Assembly: GCA_039679385.1 (NCBI GenBank)
Contig: JBDKVB010000143.1
Span: 1-64,000 of the forward strand
From: Armatimonadia bacterium
Lineage (GTDB): Bacteria; Armatimonadota; Zipacnadia; Zipacnadales; JABUFB01
Length of the DNA stretch: 64,000 nucleotides
Direction: 5' to 3'
Of this stretch, positions 16,400 to 25,725 are shown in pieces. The notes under the pieces are model-generated. The model had not been told where the DNA came from. It searched no databases and was given only the letters and a program-made list of their open reading frames with translations. The number at the start of each line of letters is the position of its first letter. The first letter of the stretch is position 1. The position numbers and the translations under genes are program-made.

Positions 16400-16903
16400 A
16401 TGCAGTACGGCATGAAGGCGAAACTCTCTCAACTGATGGGGCGGGCGACGTGCGAGGTGGAAGCGCCCGTTCCTCCGGGTGTGGGCGCCGAGTTCCGGGG
16501 CCCTGTGAAGGGTCAGGTCGTCCTGACAAACGCCGGGGCGACGATCAGCGCCCGTGGCCACCTGAGTGCTACGGCAGTGTGCGAGTGTAGTCGCTGCCTG
16601 CTCAAGCATGAGGTGCCGCTGGAAGTAGAGGTCAACGAGGAGTGCCGGCTGGCCCAGATCGACGAGCCTCCGGCGCCGGGTGAGGAGGAGCCGCAGTCGA
16701 TTCCGATCCTGGACGCCGACCTGGTGGATCTGAGCGAGTTGGTTCGTCAGGTGCTGGCGATCAACGTTCCTCCTCGGTCCCTATGCCGGCCGGACTGTCG
16801 GGGACTGTGCCCCCACTGCGGCAAGAACCTCAACGCCGGACCGTGTTCGTGCAAGGCGGAGGGTCCCGATCCCCGGTGGGCTGCCCTGCGAGGCCTCCGG
16901 TAG
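16400..16903 (+). CDS. yceD: YceD/DUF177 family protein
   Basis: 167 aa. YceD (DUF177) proteins are needed for normal 23S rRNA and are encoded beside rpmF and plsX, exactly as here. The family core CECSRCLLKHEVPL (61-74) is present, and a C-terminal Cys cluster CRPDCRGLCPHCG (129-141) is followed by CSC (149-151), probably a zinc site. It starts at an ATG shortly after a stable hairpin, with no clear ribosome-binding site; ATG 16412 is an alternative. Confidence 0.9.
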   Translation: MQYGMKAKLSQLMGRATCEVEAPVPPGVGAEFRGPVKGQVVLTNAGATISARGHLSATAVCECSRCLLKHEVPLEVEVNEECRLAQIDEPPAPGEEEPQSIPILDADLVDLSELVRQVLAINVPPRSLCRPDCRGLCPHCGKNLNAGPCSCKAEGPDPRWAALRGLR

Positions 16904-16942
16904 CTGTCAGGGGTCGCCGTTCCTGATAGGATCCAGACCTGC

Positions 16943-16969
16943 GCGCGGCGGATCAGCCCGCGCCCTTTT
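16943..16969 (+). terminator. hairpin with T-run between yceD and rpmF
   Basis: GCGCGG (16943-16948) pairs with CCGCGC (16958-16963), followed by CCTTTT. Given the operon context this may be a weak attenuator rather than a full stop. Confidence 0.4.
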
Positions 16970-17036
16970 GCCGTCGCTGTAGACCAGTGGTACTTCGTGA
17001 ACATCACCGGGGCACCCGTAAACAGGAGATAGTTCA

Positions 17037-17246
17037 ATGGCTCTGCCGAAACGCAAACATTCAAATGCCCGTACCAACAAGCGCCGGGCGAACTGGAAGC
17101 TCGAGCAGCCTTCCCTCACCGAGTGCAGCAACTGCCACGCCATGATCCTTACGCACAACGCCTGCCCGAAGTGTGGGTACTACCGGGGGCGGAAGGTCGA
17201 CCATACCATCAAAGGGGACGACAAGAAGAAGCGCGAGGGTAAGTAG
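17037..17246 (+). CDS. rpmF: ribosomal protein L32
   Basis: 69 aa. Begins MALPKRKHSNARTNKRRANW, the standard L32 start, and carries the zinc-type Cys pairs CSNC (30-33) and CPKCG (43-47). It is therefore the C+ (zinc-binding) form, part of the large ribosomal subunit. AGGAG lies 9 bases upstream of the ATG. The yceD-rpmF-plsX order is conserved across bacteria. Confidence 0.97.
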   Translation: MALPKRKHSNARTNKRRANWKLEQPSLTECSNCHAMILTHNACPKCGYYRGRKVDHTIKGDDKKKREGK

Positions 17247-17346
17247 CGCTTGGTTGTGCGGCACAACCGGAGCGATCCGGGCCGCACTGCCTTGTCTTCC
17301 AGTTGCAGACCGGTGACGTAGGGCCGGGGGACCTCAGGAGCAGCCA

Positions 17347-18360
17347 ATGATCATCGCGCTCGATGCGATGGGAGGCGATTTCGCGCCCGAAGAGATAGTC
17401 AAAGGCGCGATTCTCGCCCAGGATGAACTCGAAGCTCAGATAGCGCTGGTCGGCTCCCAGGAGCGGATCGCACCGATCCTGGAGCAAGCGCATGCTTCGG
17501 ACCGTCTGTTCATCCGTCATGCTTCCGAGGTCGTCGAGATGGAGGACAGCCCGCGTGTGGCCCTCCGCAGCAAGCCCGACTCCTCCGTCGCCCAGACTGT
17601 GAACATGGTGCTCAAGGGGGAGGCACAGGCCTGCGTCTCTGCCGGTAACAGCGGTGCCTACATGGCCCTGTGCCACACCCGTCTGCGGACGATTCCGGGC
17701 ATCGACCGTCCGGCCATCGCCCTGTTCTTCCCGACTGCTGCCGGTCCCCGCGTCATTCTCGATGCGGGGGCAAATGCCGACTGCAAGCCGGCCTACCTGC
17801 AGCAGTTCGGCATCATGGGCAGCGTGTACGCTGAGTTCGCCCTCGGTCTCGAGCGGCCCCGGGTCGGGGTCTTGAGCATCGGCACCGAGTCGCACAAGGG
17901 CAACGAGCTCACCCAGGCAGCCATGCCGTTGCTGGCCGAGGCCCCCATCAACTTCATCGGGAATGTCGAAGGTGACCAGATCTTCGGGGATGAGGTAGAT
18001 GTGGTGGTCTGTGACGGCTTCGTTGGCAACGTCGTCCTGAAGGTGGCAGAGGGGCTGGCGGGGATGCTCTTCTCCTCGATCAAGAAGAGCATCGCACGCA
18101 GCATGAAGGCGAAACTCGGCGCCCTGCTGCTCAAGGACGCCTTTGGGGATTTCCGTCGTCAGTTCGACTATCAGGCCTATGGCGGCGCGCTCTTGCTGGG
18201 CGTCAACGGCATTTGCGTGGTGAGCCACGGCAAATCCGATGCCCAGGCGATCAAGAACGCGCTGCTCGTGGCGGAACGATCCGCCAGGGCGCAAGTGGTA
18301 GAGCATGTCCGTGAGACCTGCCAAGGTCTCATGGAGACAAGCCAGAGCCTTAGCGTCTGA
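17347..18360 (+). CDS. plsX: phosphate acyltransferase PlsX
   Basis: 337 aa, normal family length. Starts IALDAMGGDFAPEEIVKGA, the PlsX signature, and shows SAGNSGA, NADCKPAYLQQF, GTESHKGNEL and FVGNVVLKVAEG. PlsX converts acyl-ACP to acyl-phosphate for phospholipid synthesis, linking the fab genes to membrane lipid assembly. Cytosolic and membrane-associated. It follows rpmF by 100 bases. Confidence 0.97.
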   Translation: MIIALDAMGGDFAPEEIVKGAILAQDELEAQIALVGSQERIAPILEQAHASDRLFIRHASEVVEMEDSPRVALRSKPDSSVAQTVNMVLKGEAQACVSAGNSGAYMALCHTRLRTIPGIDRPAIALFFPTAAGPRVILDAGANADCKPAYLQQFGIMGSVYAEFALGLERPRVGVLSIGTESHKGNELTQAAMPLLAEAPINFIGNVEGDQIFGDEVDVVVCDGFVGNVVLKVAEGLAGMLFSSIKKSIARSMKAKLGALLLKDAFGDFRRQFDYQAYGGALLLGVNGICVVSHGKSDAQAIKNALLVAERSARAQVVEHVRETCQGLMETSQSLSV

Positions 18361-18531
18361 CCAGGCGCTCGAAGCGATGGGAGCGCTCTGGGATCCACTC
18401 GGAGCCGAGAGTTTCCGGGGGACTCCCTCGGTGCGGTATCGCGTGTGCCTTCCGGCCTGGACCCTATCCCTCGCAGCCACCCCGCTTGACCTGACGACCC
18501 GGGCTGCGTCCCAATGAGGACAGAGCTGCAC

Positions 18532-19521
18532 ATGGAAACCCGTGGCGCGTGCATCATGGGGCTGGGTTCCTACGCCCCGGAGAGAGTGCTCACCAACGAC
18601 GATCTGAGTCGGATCGTCGATACCAACGATGAGTGGATCCTAGACCACACGGGCATCCGTGAGCGTCGCATCGTTGCCGAGGATCAGGCGACCTCCGACC
18701 TGGCCTGCGAGGCAGCCAGGCGGGCCATGGAGGACGCCGGCGTCTCCCCCGCGCAAATCCAACTGATTCTTGTTGCAACCGTCAGCCCCGACCACCACAT
18801 GCCGGCTACAGCCTGCCTCGTTCAGGACAAGCTGGGCATCAAGGGTGCCGGGGCCTTCGACCTTGTCTGTGGCTGCACGGGGTGGGTTCAGGCTCTCGTC
18901 ACCGGCGCGCAGTACGTCCAGTCCGGCTCTATGGACCATGTGCTGGTGATCGGCGCGGACAGCTTGAGCCGTATCACCGATTGGACCGACCGCGCCACCT
19001 GTGTCCTCTTCGGCGACGGTGCCTGCGCTGCTGTTCTTGGCCCCTGCGAGCCTGGCCAGGGGCTGCTTGCCTTCCGCATGGACACGATCGGGGAGGCAGC
19101 TCCGCTTCTGGCCATCCCCGGCGGCGGCAGCAAGATGAGGATGACCCCCGAGCTTCTGGCCGAGCACATGGACTGCGTCAAGATGAACGGCCACGAGGTC
19201 TTCAAGCTGGCCGTCCGAGGTTGTCCGGACATCGCCGCCGCAACTCTCGAGCAGGCCGGGCTTGACCCGCACGAAGTCGACGTTCTGGTGATGCACCAGG
19301 CCAACCTGCGCATCATTGAGGCAGCGGCGAAGCGTCTGGACATCCCCTACGATCGTCTGCCCATCAACATCGACCGCTACGGGAACACCTCGGCGGCCAC
19401 CATCGGCCTGGCGCTGGACGAGTACCGACGCGACCACGAGCTGAAGACGGGCGACGTTGTCCTGTTCGTCGCTTTCGGGGCCGGGTTTGCCCTGGCTTCT
19501 GCCGTATTCCGTTGGGTGTAG
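18532..19521 (+). CDS. fabH: beta-ketoacyl-ACP synthase III
   Basis: 329 aa. FabH starts fatty-acid synthesis by condensing an acyl-CoA primer with malonyl-ACP. The N-terminus [15 protein letters not shown], then [17 protein letters not shown], is diagnostic. Catalytic residues: Cys115 (CGCTGW), His255 (HQAN) and Asn285 (GNTS). An upstream in-frame ATG at 18514 lacks a ribosome-binding site, whereas GAGGA precedes 18532; the start is not certain. The following gene is the acyl-CoA dehydrogenase rather than fabD, which is unusual. Confidence 0.96.
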   Translation: METRGACIMGLGSYAPERVLTNDDLSRIVDTNDEWILDHTGIRERRIVAEDQATSDLACEAARRAMEDAGVSPAQIQLILVATVSPDHHMPATACLVQDKLGIKGAGAFDLVCGCTGWVQALVTGAQYVQSGSMDHVLVIGADSLSRITDWTDRATCVLFGDGACAAVLGPCEPGQGLLAFRMDTIGEAAPLLAIPGGGSKMRMTPELLAEHMDCVKMNGHEVFKLAVRGCPDIAAATLEQAGLDPHEVDVLVMHQANLRIIEAAAKRLDIPYDRLPINIDRYGNTSAATIGLALDEYRRDHELKTGDVVLFVAFGAGFALASAVFRWV

Positions 19522-19594
19522 TCAACCGCCAGGTAGCCCTGCGGCCCTCGCGGGAGTTGGGCTCCGTCGGCGACCAATACAGGGAGGACCTCGC

Positions 19595-20743
19595 ATGGAT
19601 TTCGCCTTCACCGAGGAACAGCAGGAGATCTTCGACGCCGTTGCCGAGATCTGCAAGGATTTCAAGGCCACGTCGCGCCAGGTAGATGAGTCCGGCGAGT
19701 ACCCCTGGGCCAACATCCAGGTCATGCGTGACTGCGACCTCTTCGGGATTCCCGTCCCTGAGGAGTACGGCGGCATGGGCATGGGCTACCTCGAGTGGGC
19801 TGTTATCGGCGAGATGCTCAGCTCGGCCTGCACCACCACCGGAGCCGTCTACGGCGCCCATATGCTGGCCCTGTACCCCATCATGGCTTTCGGCAACGAA
19901 GAGCAGAAGCAGAAGTACCTCACCCGCCTCGCTACCGGTGAGAGCATCGGCGCCATGGGCCTCACCGAGCCCGCCGTCGGCTCTGATGCAGGTTCCGTTC
20001 AGACGCGTGCCGAGAAGCGCGGCGACAAGTACATTCTCAACGGCACCAAGATCTTCATCACCAACGCCGGCGACGCAGAGGTCTACGTGGTCGTGGCCAA
20101 CCTGCACCCCGAGAAGGGGACCCGCGGCCTGACCGCCTTCATCATCGAGAAGGACTTCCCCGGCTTCACCTTCGGCAAGAACGAGAAGAAGATGGCCTAC
20201 CCCTCGCTGTCGAACCGCGAGCTCATCTTTGAGGACTGCGAAGTGCCGCTGGAGAACCTGCTGTACAAAGAGGGCCGGGGCTTCCGCGTAGCCATGGACC
20301 TGCTCGACGTGGGCCGCATCGGCATGGCCATCGGCGCCGTCGGTCTCGCGCAGGCCGCCTACGAGGCCGCCGTCCAGTATGCGCTGGTACGCGAGCAGTT
20401 CGGCCGCAAGATCAGCGAGTTCCAGGCCATCCAGCATCACCTGGCCAACATGGCCATGGACATCGAGTGCTCCCGCAACCTGGCCTACAAGGCCGCCTGG
20501 ATGAAGGACCAGGGCGTGGAGTTCTCCAAGATCGCCGCCATGGCGAAGCTGTACAGCTCCGAAGCCGCCAATCGCGTCTGCGACAGGGCTGTCCAGGTCC
20601 ACGGTGGCCATGGCTACACCGCCGAGTTCGACGTGGAGCGCTACTACCGCGAGGCCAAGCTCTTCGATATCGTTGAGGGGACCTCGGAGATCCAGCGTAA
20701 CGTCGTCGCCGTCAACCTGCTGCGCGAGGCCATCGGCAAGTAG
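19595..20743 (+). CDS. acyl-CoA dehydrogenase (Bcd/CarC-like) inside the fab operon
   Basis: 382 aa, typical of short-chain flavin dehydrogenases. The FAD/substrate motif [13 protein letters not shown] (122-134), the KIFITNAG strand, [13 protein letters not shown] and the catalytic base Glu361 in [10 protein letters not shown] are all intact. The loop [10 protein letters not shown] (198-207) departs from the common KMGIR.S.T form. These enzymes exchange electrons with an Etf, and the etfB and etfA genes follow directly. They can oxidise acyl-CoA or, in Bcd and CarC complexes, reduce enoyl-CoA. With no FabI-type enzyme in the operon, a reducing role is suspected. AGGGAGG upstream of the ATG at 19595. 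Confidence 0.94.
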   Translation: MDFAFTEEQQEIFDAVAEICKDFKATSRQVDESGEYPWANIQVMRDCDLFGIPVPEEYGGMGMGYLEWAVIGEMLSSACTTTGAVYGAHMLALYPIMAFGNEEQKQKYLTRLATGESIGAMGLTEPAVGSDAGSVQTRAEKRGDKYILNGTKIFITNAGDAEVYVVVANLHPEKGTRGLTAFIIEKDFPGFTFGKNEKKMAYPSLSNRELIFEDCEVPLENLLYKEGRGFRVAMDLLDVGRIGMAIGAVGLAQAAYEAAVQYALVREQFGRKISEFQAIQHHLANMAMDIECSRNLAYKAAWMKDQGVEFSKIAAMAKLYSSEAANRVCDRAVQVHGGHGYTAEFDVERYYREAKLFDIVEGTSEIQRNVVAVNLLREAIGK

Positions 20744-20800
20744 TCCGGCGGAACCGAATCGATCCTTACATCACGGGCGTTCCCACGAGTGTGTCAGGAC

Positions 20801-21583
20801 ATGAACCTCATCGTCTGTATCAAGCAAGTTCCGGACACCACTGAGGTCCGGATTGACCCGGTCACCAATACGCTGGTTCGCGAAGGGGTTCCGAGCATCA
20901 TCAACCCCTTCGACGAGAACGCGATCGAAGAGGCGCTCCAGCTCCGCGAGAAGTACGGCGGCGAGGTCACCATCCTCACCATGGGGCCACCGCAGGCTGC
21001 CGATGCCTTGCGTCAGGCCCTGGCCATGGGCGCCGACAAGGCCGTGCTGCTATGCGACCGTGCCTTCGCCGGCAGCGACACTCTCGCCACCAGCTACGCA
21101 CTGTCCAAGGCCGTGCGCTACCTCGGCGAGTATGACATGATCCTCTGCGGTAAGCAGGCCTTCGACGGTGACACCGCGCAGGTCGGCCCCGGTCTCGCCG
21201 AGCACCTGGGCATCCCCCAGGCCACCTACGCCATCCAGGTCGGGGTGGAGGGCAAGAAGGCCCGTGTGAAGCGCCTGCTGGATGATCGCTTCGAGCTCGT
21301 CGAGATGTCCATGCCCTGCCTGATCACCGTGGTCAAGCAGATCAACGACCCGCGGCACGCCAGCCTCAAGGGCGTCATGAAGGCCCGCAAGGCCGAGATT
21401 CCGACTCTGAGTGCCGAGGACATCGGTGCCGACCCGGAGCGCTGTGGCCTGAACGGATCGCCCACCAACGTGGTGCGCATCTTCACTCCGCAGCGTACCC
21501 GCAAGGCCGAACGCCTCGAGGGTGAGCCGCCGGAGATGGTAGCGACGCTCGTTGAGAAGCTGAGGGCAGACAAGGTCCTCTAG
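20801..21583 (+). CDS. etfB: electron transfer flavoprotein beta subunit
   Basis: 260 aa. Starts MNLIVCIKQVPDT, the usual EtfB opening, and contains INPFDENAIEEAL and the nucleotide-binding motif DGDTAQVGP (122-130). EtfB pairs with EtfA to carry electrons to or from acyl-CoA dehydrogenases; in bifurcating types it holds the FAD that takes hydride from NADH. Whether this one bifurcates cannot be read with certainty. An in-frame GTG at 20789 is an alternative start. Lies between the dehydrogenase and etfA genes. Confidence 0.96.
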   Translation: MNLIVCIKQVPDTTEVRIDPVTNTLVREGVPSIINPFDENAIEEALQLREKYGGEVTILTMGPPQAADALRQALAMGADKAVLLCDRAFAGSDTLATSYALSKAVRYLGEYDMILCGKQAFDGDTAQVGPGLAEHLGIPQATYAIQVGVEGKKARVKRLLDDRFELVEMSMPCLITVVKQINDPRHASLKGVMKARKAEIPTLSAEDIGADPERCGLNGSPTNVVRIFTPQRTRKAERLEGEPPEMVATLVEKLRADKVL

Positions 21584-21626
21584 GCCCGAGCGTACGACAA
21601 AGCCCTCAGAAAGCTTGGTATCTGGC

Positions 21627-22823
21627 ATGTCCATTCACGTTGATCTTGAGAAGTGCACCGGCTGCAAGCTCTGCCTCAGCGCGTGCCCCTACGGCGCCGT
21701 TGTCGTGGAAGAGGGCAAGGCCCGCTTCACCGACGATTGCAACGGCTGCGGGGCCTGCGCCTCCTCCTGCCGGTTCGACGCCATCATCGTCGAGCTGCCG
21801 AAGAAGGAAGACGTCGACACCAGCCAGTACAGCGGCATCTGGGTGATCGCCGAGGTCCATGACGGCCGCCTGGCCGATGTGACGCTGGAGCTTTTGGGCG
21901 AGGCCCGCCGACTTGCCGAGACTCTCGGCGAGGAAGTGTCGCTGGCGCTGCCCGGCAACGGAGTCGAAGGGCTTATCCCGCAGGCCGCCGCCTATGGCGC
22001 CGACAAGGTCTACCTGGTCGAGCATGAAGTGCTCACCCAGTACCGCACCGGTCCGTACACCGACGTCATGTCCGGTCTGATCCACACCTACAAGCCGGAG
22101 ATCGTGCTCATCGGCGCGACTCCCATGGGCCGCGATCTCGCCAGCCGCATCGCCGCAAGGATCGGCGCCGGCCTCACCGCCGACTGCACGGGGCTCGATA
22201 TCGACGTGGAGACCCGGCTGCTCCAGCAGACCCGTCCGGCTTTCGGCGGCAACATCATGGCGACGATCCTGTGCCGGAACGCTCGGCCGCAGATGTCCAC
22301 CGTGCGCCCGCGGGTCATGAAGAAGATCGAGCCCCGCGAGGGTGTCACGCCGCAGGTCGTTCGCGTGTCGGTCGACCTCAACGAGCGCGTTGTGGCCTCC
22401 AAAATCGTCGAGATCCTCCGCGAAGAGGGCGGCGAGCAGGTCAACCTGCAGGATGCTGAGATCATCGTCTCGGGCGGCCGCGGGCTGAAGAAGCCCGAGA
22501 ACTTCTCGCTCATCCGCGAACTGGCCGACGCCCTGGGTGGCGCTGTCGGCGCCTCGCGCGCAACGGTCGATGCCGGATGGATTCCCGCCTATCACCAGGT
22601 CGGCCAGACCGGCAAGACCGTGCAGCCGAAGCTCTACGTTGCTGTGGGTATCTCCGGCGCCGTGCAGCATCTGGCCGGGATGTCCTCCTCCGATTGCATC
22701 GTAGCGATCAACAACGATCCGAGCGCACCGATCTTCGACGTTGCCACCTACGGAATCGTGGGCGACCTCTTTGAGGTCGTCCCGGTGCTGACGAAGGCCA
22801 TCAAGGAGGAGTTCGGGCGATAG
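21627..22823 (+). CDS. etfA: electron transfer flavoprotein alpha subunit with N-terminal 2[4Fe-4S] domain
   Basis: 398 aa, longer than a plain EtfA because of an added ferredoxin domain. Two CxxCxxCxxxC sets lie at Cys10/13/16/20 and Cys38/41/44/48, enough for two [4Fe-4S] clusters. The EtfA domain follows: IPQAAAYGADKVYLVEH, the FAD motif SGGRGLKKPENF, QVGQTGKTV, GISGAVQH and YGIVGD. The same fusion is known in CarE of the Acetobacterium caffeyl-CoA reductase and in LctC, both electron-bifurcating. ATG 21627 begins the ferredoxin domain; a TTG at 21615 is possible. No strong ribosome-binding site. Confidence 0.96.
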   Translation: MSIHVDLEKCTGCKLCLSACPYGAVVVEEGKARFTDDCNGCGACASSCRFDAIIVELPKKEDVDTSQYSGIWVIAEVHDGRLADVTLELLGEARRLAETLGEEVSLALPGNGVEGLIPQAAAYGADKVYLVEHEVLTQYRTGPYTDVMSGLIHTYKPEIVLIGATPMGRDLASRIAARIGAGLTADCTGLDIDVETRLLQQTRPAFGGNIMATILCRNARPQMSTVRPRVMKKIEPREGVTPQVVRVSVDLNERVVASKIVEILREEGGEQVNLQDAEIIVSGGRGLKKPENFSLIRELADALGGAVGASRATVDAGWIPAYHQVGQTGKTVQPKLYVAVGISGAVQHLAGMSSSDCIVAINNDPSAPIFDVATYGIVGDLFEVVPVLTKAIKEEFGR

Positions 22824-22862
22824 GAGGCGCAGGCCGCCTCTGCCGCAAGGCAGGGGACCGCT

Positions 22863-23834
22863 GTGTCTTCCGACAGGCCCGGTTCTTGCATGAAGCTCAT
22901 GAAGCCCAGGATCGCCTACATATTCCCCGGACAGGGGTCTCAGACGCCCGGCATGGGCAGAGAGCTTGCGCAGGACTCTCCGGCGGCCGCCGAAGTTTTT
23001 GCGGCCATCGATGACGCTCTGGGCTTTTCTCTCAGCGAGATCATGTTCGGCGACGATGCCGCCGCGCTGATGCCGACGCAGATCCAGCAGCCCGCGATCT
23101 TCGCCCACAGCATGGCCGCCTTCGCAGCACTGCGCAGCCGCCACCGCGACGGACCGCAGATGCTTGCCGGACACAGCCTGGGCGAGTACGCCGCCGTTTG
23201 TGCGTCCGGAGCCCTGGAGCTGTGCGAGGCTGCCTGCCTGGTGCGCACCCGCGGTGAACTGATGGGCAAGGCCGCCGAGGAAGTCGGTGGCGCCATGGCC
23301 GCCGTCCTGGGGATGACAAACGAGGAAGTCGAGGCTCTGGTTCAGGAGGCCTCCTCAGCAGGCGTCCTGGCTATTGCGAACTACAACACGCCGGGTCAGG
23401 TCGTTATCTCGGGCGAGGCCGAGGCGGTAGCCAGAGCCCGCGAACTGGCCCGCGAGCGCTCCAAGAAGGTCATCCCGCTCAAGGTCAGCGGCGCCTTCCA
23501 CTCACCACTGATGGCTCCGGCGGCCGAGGCCCTGCGGCCTCACCTGGAAGCGGCCGACCTGTGCAAAGCCATGGTGCCGGTGGTGTCGAACGTGGACGCC
23601 GTTTCGCGCTGGGACGCCGAGGGCATCAGGCAGGGCCTCATCGCCCAGGTGACCCAGAGCGTGCGCTGGGAAGACAGTGTGCGCTGCATGATCGCTCTCG
23701 GAGTTGAGGCGTTCATCGAGCTCGGGCCGGGCAGCGTTCTGAGCAAGATGATCCCGCGCATCGAGGACGGGGTGCCTGCCTTCAGCGTCGGGACCCTGGC
23801 CGAAGTGTACGCGGTGCTGGAGCTGCTGGGCTGA
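22863..23834 (+). CDS. fabD: malonyl-CoA:ACP transacylase
   Basis: 323 aa. FabD loads malonyl groups onto ACP. Visible motifs: YIFPGQGSQTPGMG, the nucleophile Ser105 in GHSLGEY, His213 in GAFHSPLM and the Gln-containing GQGSQ oxyanion region. The GTG at 22863 has AGGGGA at good spacing and is preferred, although the ATGs at 22890 or 22899 would give the more usual short N-terminus. It resumes the standard fab order after etfA. Confidence 0.95.
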   Translation: MSSDRPGSCMKLMKPRIAYIFPGQGSQTPGMGRELAQDSPAAAEVFAAIDDALGFSLSEIMFGDDAAALMPTQIQQPAIFAHSMAAFAALRSRHRDGPQMLAGHSLGEYAAVCASGALELCEAACLVRTRGELMGKAAEEVGGAMAAVLGMTNEEVEALVQEASSAGVLAIANYNTPGQVVISGEAEAVARARELARERSKKVIPLKVSGAFHSPLMAPAAEALRPHLEAADLCKAMVPVVSNVDAVSRWDAEGIRQGLIAQVTQSVRWEDSVRCMIALGVEAFIELGPGSVLSKMIPRIEDGVPAFSVGTLAEVYAVLELLG

Positions 23835-23907
23835 TCCGTACAGCGGCACCGGCCGACGGAAAAGCACTCGAGATCGGGCTCACGGGCCCTCTCGCAGGAG
23901 GTAACAC

Positions 23908-24648
23908 ATGGTTCTCGAAGGCAAGATCGCAGTCGTGACCGGCGCAGGGGGCCTCATCGGGCGGCATATCGCCAAGACCCTGGCCTCCGATGGTGCGGAC
24001 ATCGTCGTCAACGACATGGTGGAGCAGACGGCCAAGCAGACGGCGGAGGAGATCGAGGCAATGGGCCGGCAGACGCTGGTTACCATCGGTAGCGTCGCCA
24101 AGGCCGAGGACGTCGACGCCATGGTCGAGGCCGCCCTGGAGCGCTTTGGTCGCATCGACATCATGGTCAACAACGCCGGTATCACCCGGGACGGTCTCCT
24201 TGTGCGCATGAAGGAGGACCAGTGGGACCTGGTGCTCGACGTAAACCTCAAGAGCGCCTTCCTGTGCACCCGTGCCGTTGCGCGCCCGATGATGAAGCAG
24301 AAGGGCGGGCGGATCATCAACATCGCCTCGGTCGTCGGTGTGACGGGCAACGCCGGACAGGCCAACTACTCGGCCTCCAAGGGCGGGCTCATCGCTCTGA
24401 CCAAGACTACGGCGAAGGAACTTGCCAGCCGCAACGTCAACTGCAACGCGGTTGCACCGGGCTTCATCGAGACACCGATGACAGAGCAACTGCCTGAGGA
24501 GGCACGGACTGCCTGGCTGGCGAACATCCCGCTGGGCCGGCCGGGCACGGCGCAAGATGTGGCTGACGTGGTCGCATTCCTGGCGGGCCCGCGGTCGTCT
24601 TACGTGACCGGTCAGGTGATCAGGATCTGTGGCGGCATGGTGATGTAG
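23908..24648 (+). CDS. fabG: 3-oxoacyl-ACP reductase
   Basis: 246 aa, classical short-chain dehydrogenase length. Cofactor motif TGAGGLIG (11-18), NNAG (88-91) and the catalytic Ser141, Tyr154 and Lys158 (YSASK) are present. FabG reduces beta-ketoacyl-ACP with NADPH. The second Gly motif reads LIG rather than the common GIG, a mild variant. Strong AGGAGG before the ATG. Confidence 0.95.
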   Translation: MVLEGKIAVVTGAGGLIGRHIAKTLASDGADIVVNDMVEQTAKQTAEEIEAMGRQTLVTIGSVAKAEDVDAMVEAALERFGRIDIMVNNAGITRDGLLVRMKEDQWDLVLDVNLKSAFLCTRAVARPMMKQKGGRIINIASVVGVTGNAGQANYSASKGGLIALTKTTAKELASRNVNCNAVAPGFIETPMTEQLPEEARTAWLANIPLGRPGTAQDVADVVAFLAGPRSSYVTGQVIRICGGMVM

Positions 24649-24722
24649 CGCTTCTGGACCGAGCATTACCCTACCAGTTCAACTGGGTAACCGACGCACA
24701 CAACCGAAGGGAGACAAGCTGG

Positions 24723-24962
24723 ATGGCCCTGTTCGAGAAAGTCAAGGAAGTTATCGTCCGTGAGTTGTCCGTTCCGGAGAGCAAAGTCACCGAGAGCGCG
24801 AGCTTCGATGGCGACCTGAGCGCCGACTCGCTGGACGTTGTCGAGCTGGTTATGGCCCTCGAGGACGAGTTCGACATCGAGATCCCGGAAGAAGACGCAG
24901 AGAAGATCCGCACGGTGGGCGACGCTGTTCGCTACCTTGAGGAGAAGGGCGTTAGCGCGTAA
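24723..24962 (+). CDS. acpP: acyl carrier protein
   Basis: 79 aa, acidic. The 4'-phosphopantetheine attachment serine is Ser36 in the DSLD motif, followed by [16 protein letters not shown], the recognition helix. It carries growing acyl chains in fatty-acid synthesis. Preceded by GGGAG. It lies between fabG and a broken methyltransferase gene, then fabF. Confidence 0.97.
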   Translation: MALFEKVKEVIVRELSVPESKVTESASFDGDLSADSLDVVELVMALEDEFDIEIPEEDAEKIRTVGDAVRYLEEKGVSA

Positions 24963-25099
24963 GAGCGCTACCTTGCTGTCTCGGTGGGACAGGCGGCCAG
25001 CCGGTTCTTGTAGTGCGAGGCCGGCGATGCAACCGACGGGCTGCCTGTCTCACCGCCGCTTACTGACACTCTGGGGGGTGCACCCTGTCCGCCCTGGCA

Positions 25100-25689
25100 A
25101 GCTGTCAGATATGCGGGTCGTGTGACCAGCAGACCTAGGTCGACCATGGGCCGGCGCGTTATGTCAGGTGCCGCGAAGGCGGCCTGATTGCCAAGGCCGA
25201 CGCGGAGGCACTGCTCGCGGAGGCCGAGGGGCACTACGCCGAGGAGAGCTACTTTGGCGTCTATTCGCGCTGGTTTGCGCGGAAGCTGTGGAGTGCGCGA
25301 CGCAGGATCGACCTGTTGCGGAGCTACCAGCCGACGGGCTGCGTGAGGTCGCCAGAGTCCTAAAGCCCGGTGGGGTCCTTGGGCTGGTCGTACCCAGCGG
25401 GGAATATCTGCGGGCCTGTCTGTTCCGCAACACCTATCAGAATTACCGGGGGCTGTGGGCACGAACGCACCTCGTGTACCACAACGCGCGGACCCTATCG
25501 CGGGTGCTGGTCTCTTGTGGCCTGCAACCGCTGCCACTTCCGCTCGTGCACCGTGGGGCGTTGTGTCGTGGCCCTGCGGAGGCGGCGGCGGAGCTGGTGG
25601 CGAGTGTACCGCGATATCTGCTCGCATCCTTTCGCAGAGCCTGTCGTCTCAGCCGGAGCCTGCTCGTGATCGCGCGCAAGGCCGTCTGA
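25100..25689 (+). pseudogene. degraded zinc-ribbon SAM methyltransferase
   Basis: Reading frames must be joined to recover the protein. The first part gives SCQICGSC, then an in-frame TAG (25136-25138), then RYVRCREGGLIAK and YAEESYFGVYSRWFARKLW. That frame ends at a TAA (25361) after SYQPTG. Another frame continues from about 25333 with DGLREVARVLKPGGVLGLVVPS and a normal C-terminal half to 25689. The expected SAM motif I (a DVGCG-type stretch) is missing, so an internal deletion joined the halves. One Cys of the ribbon is also lost (REGG where RECG is usual). The original enzyme was a class I methyltransferase with an N-terminal Cys ribbon. It sits inside the fab operon between acpP and fabF. 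Confidence 0.75.
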
Positions 25690-25725
25690 GGCCCACAGGA
25701 ATCCTGAGCAACGAGGGCCATCACC

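Noticed and set aside
21606-23174. 522-aa minus-strand open frame over etfA and fabD
   Set aside because: Antisense to genes with full catalytic motifs; no motif of its own.
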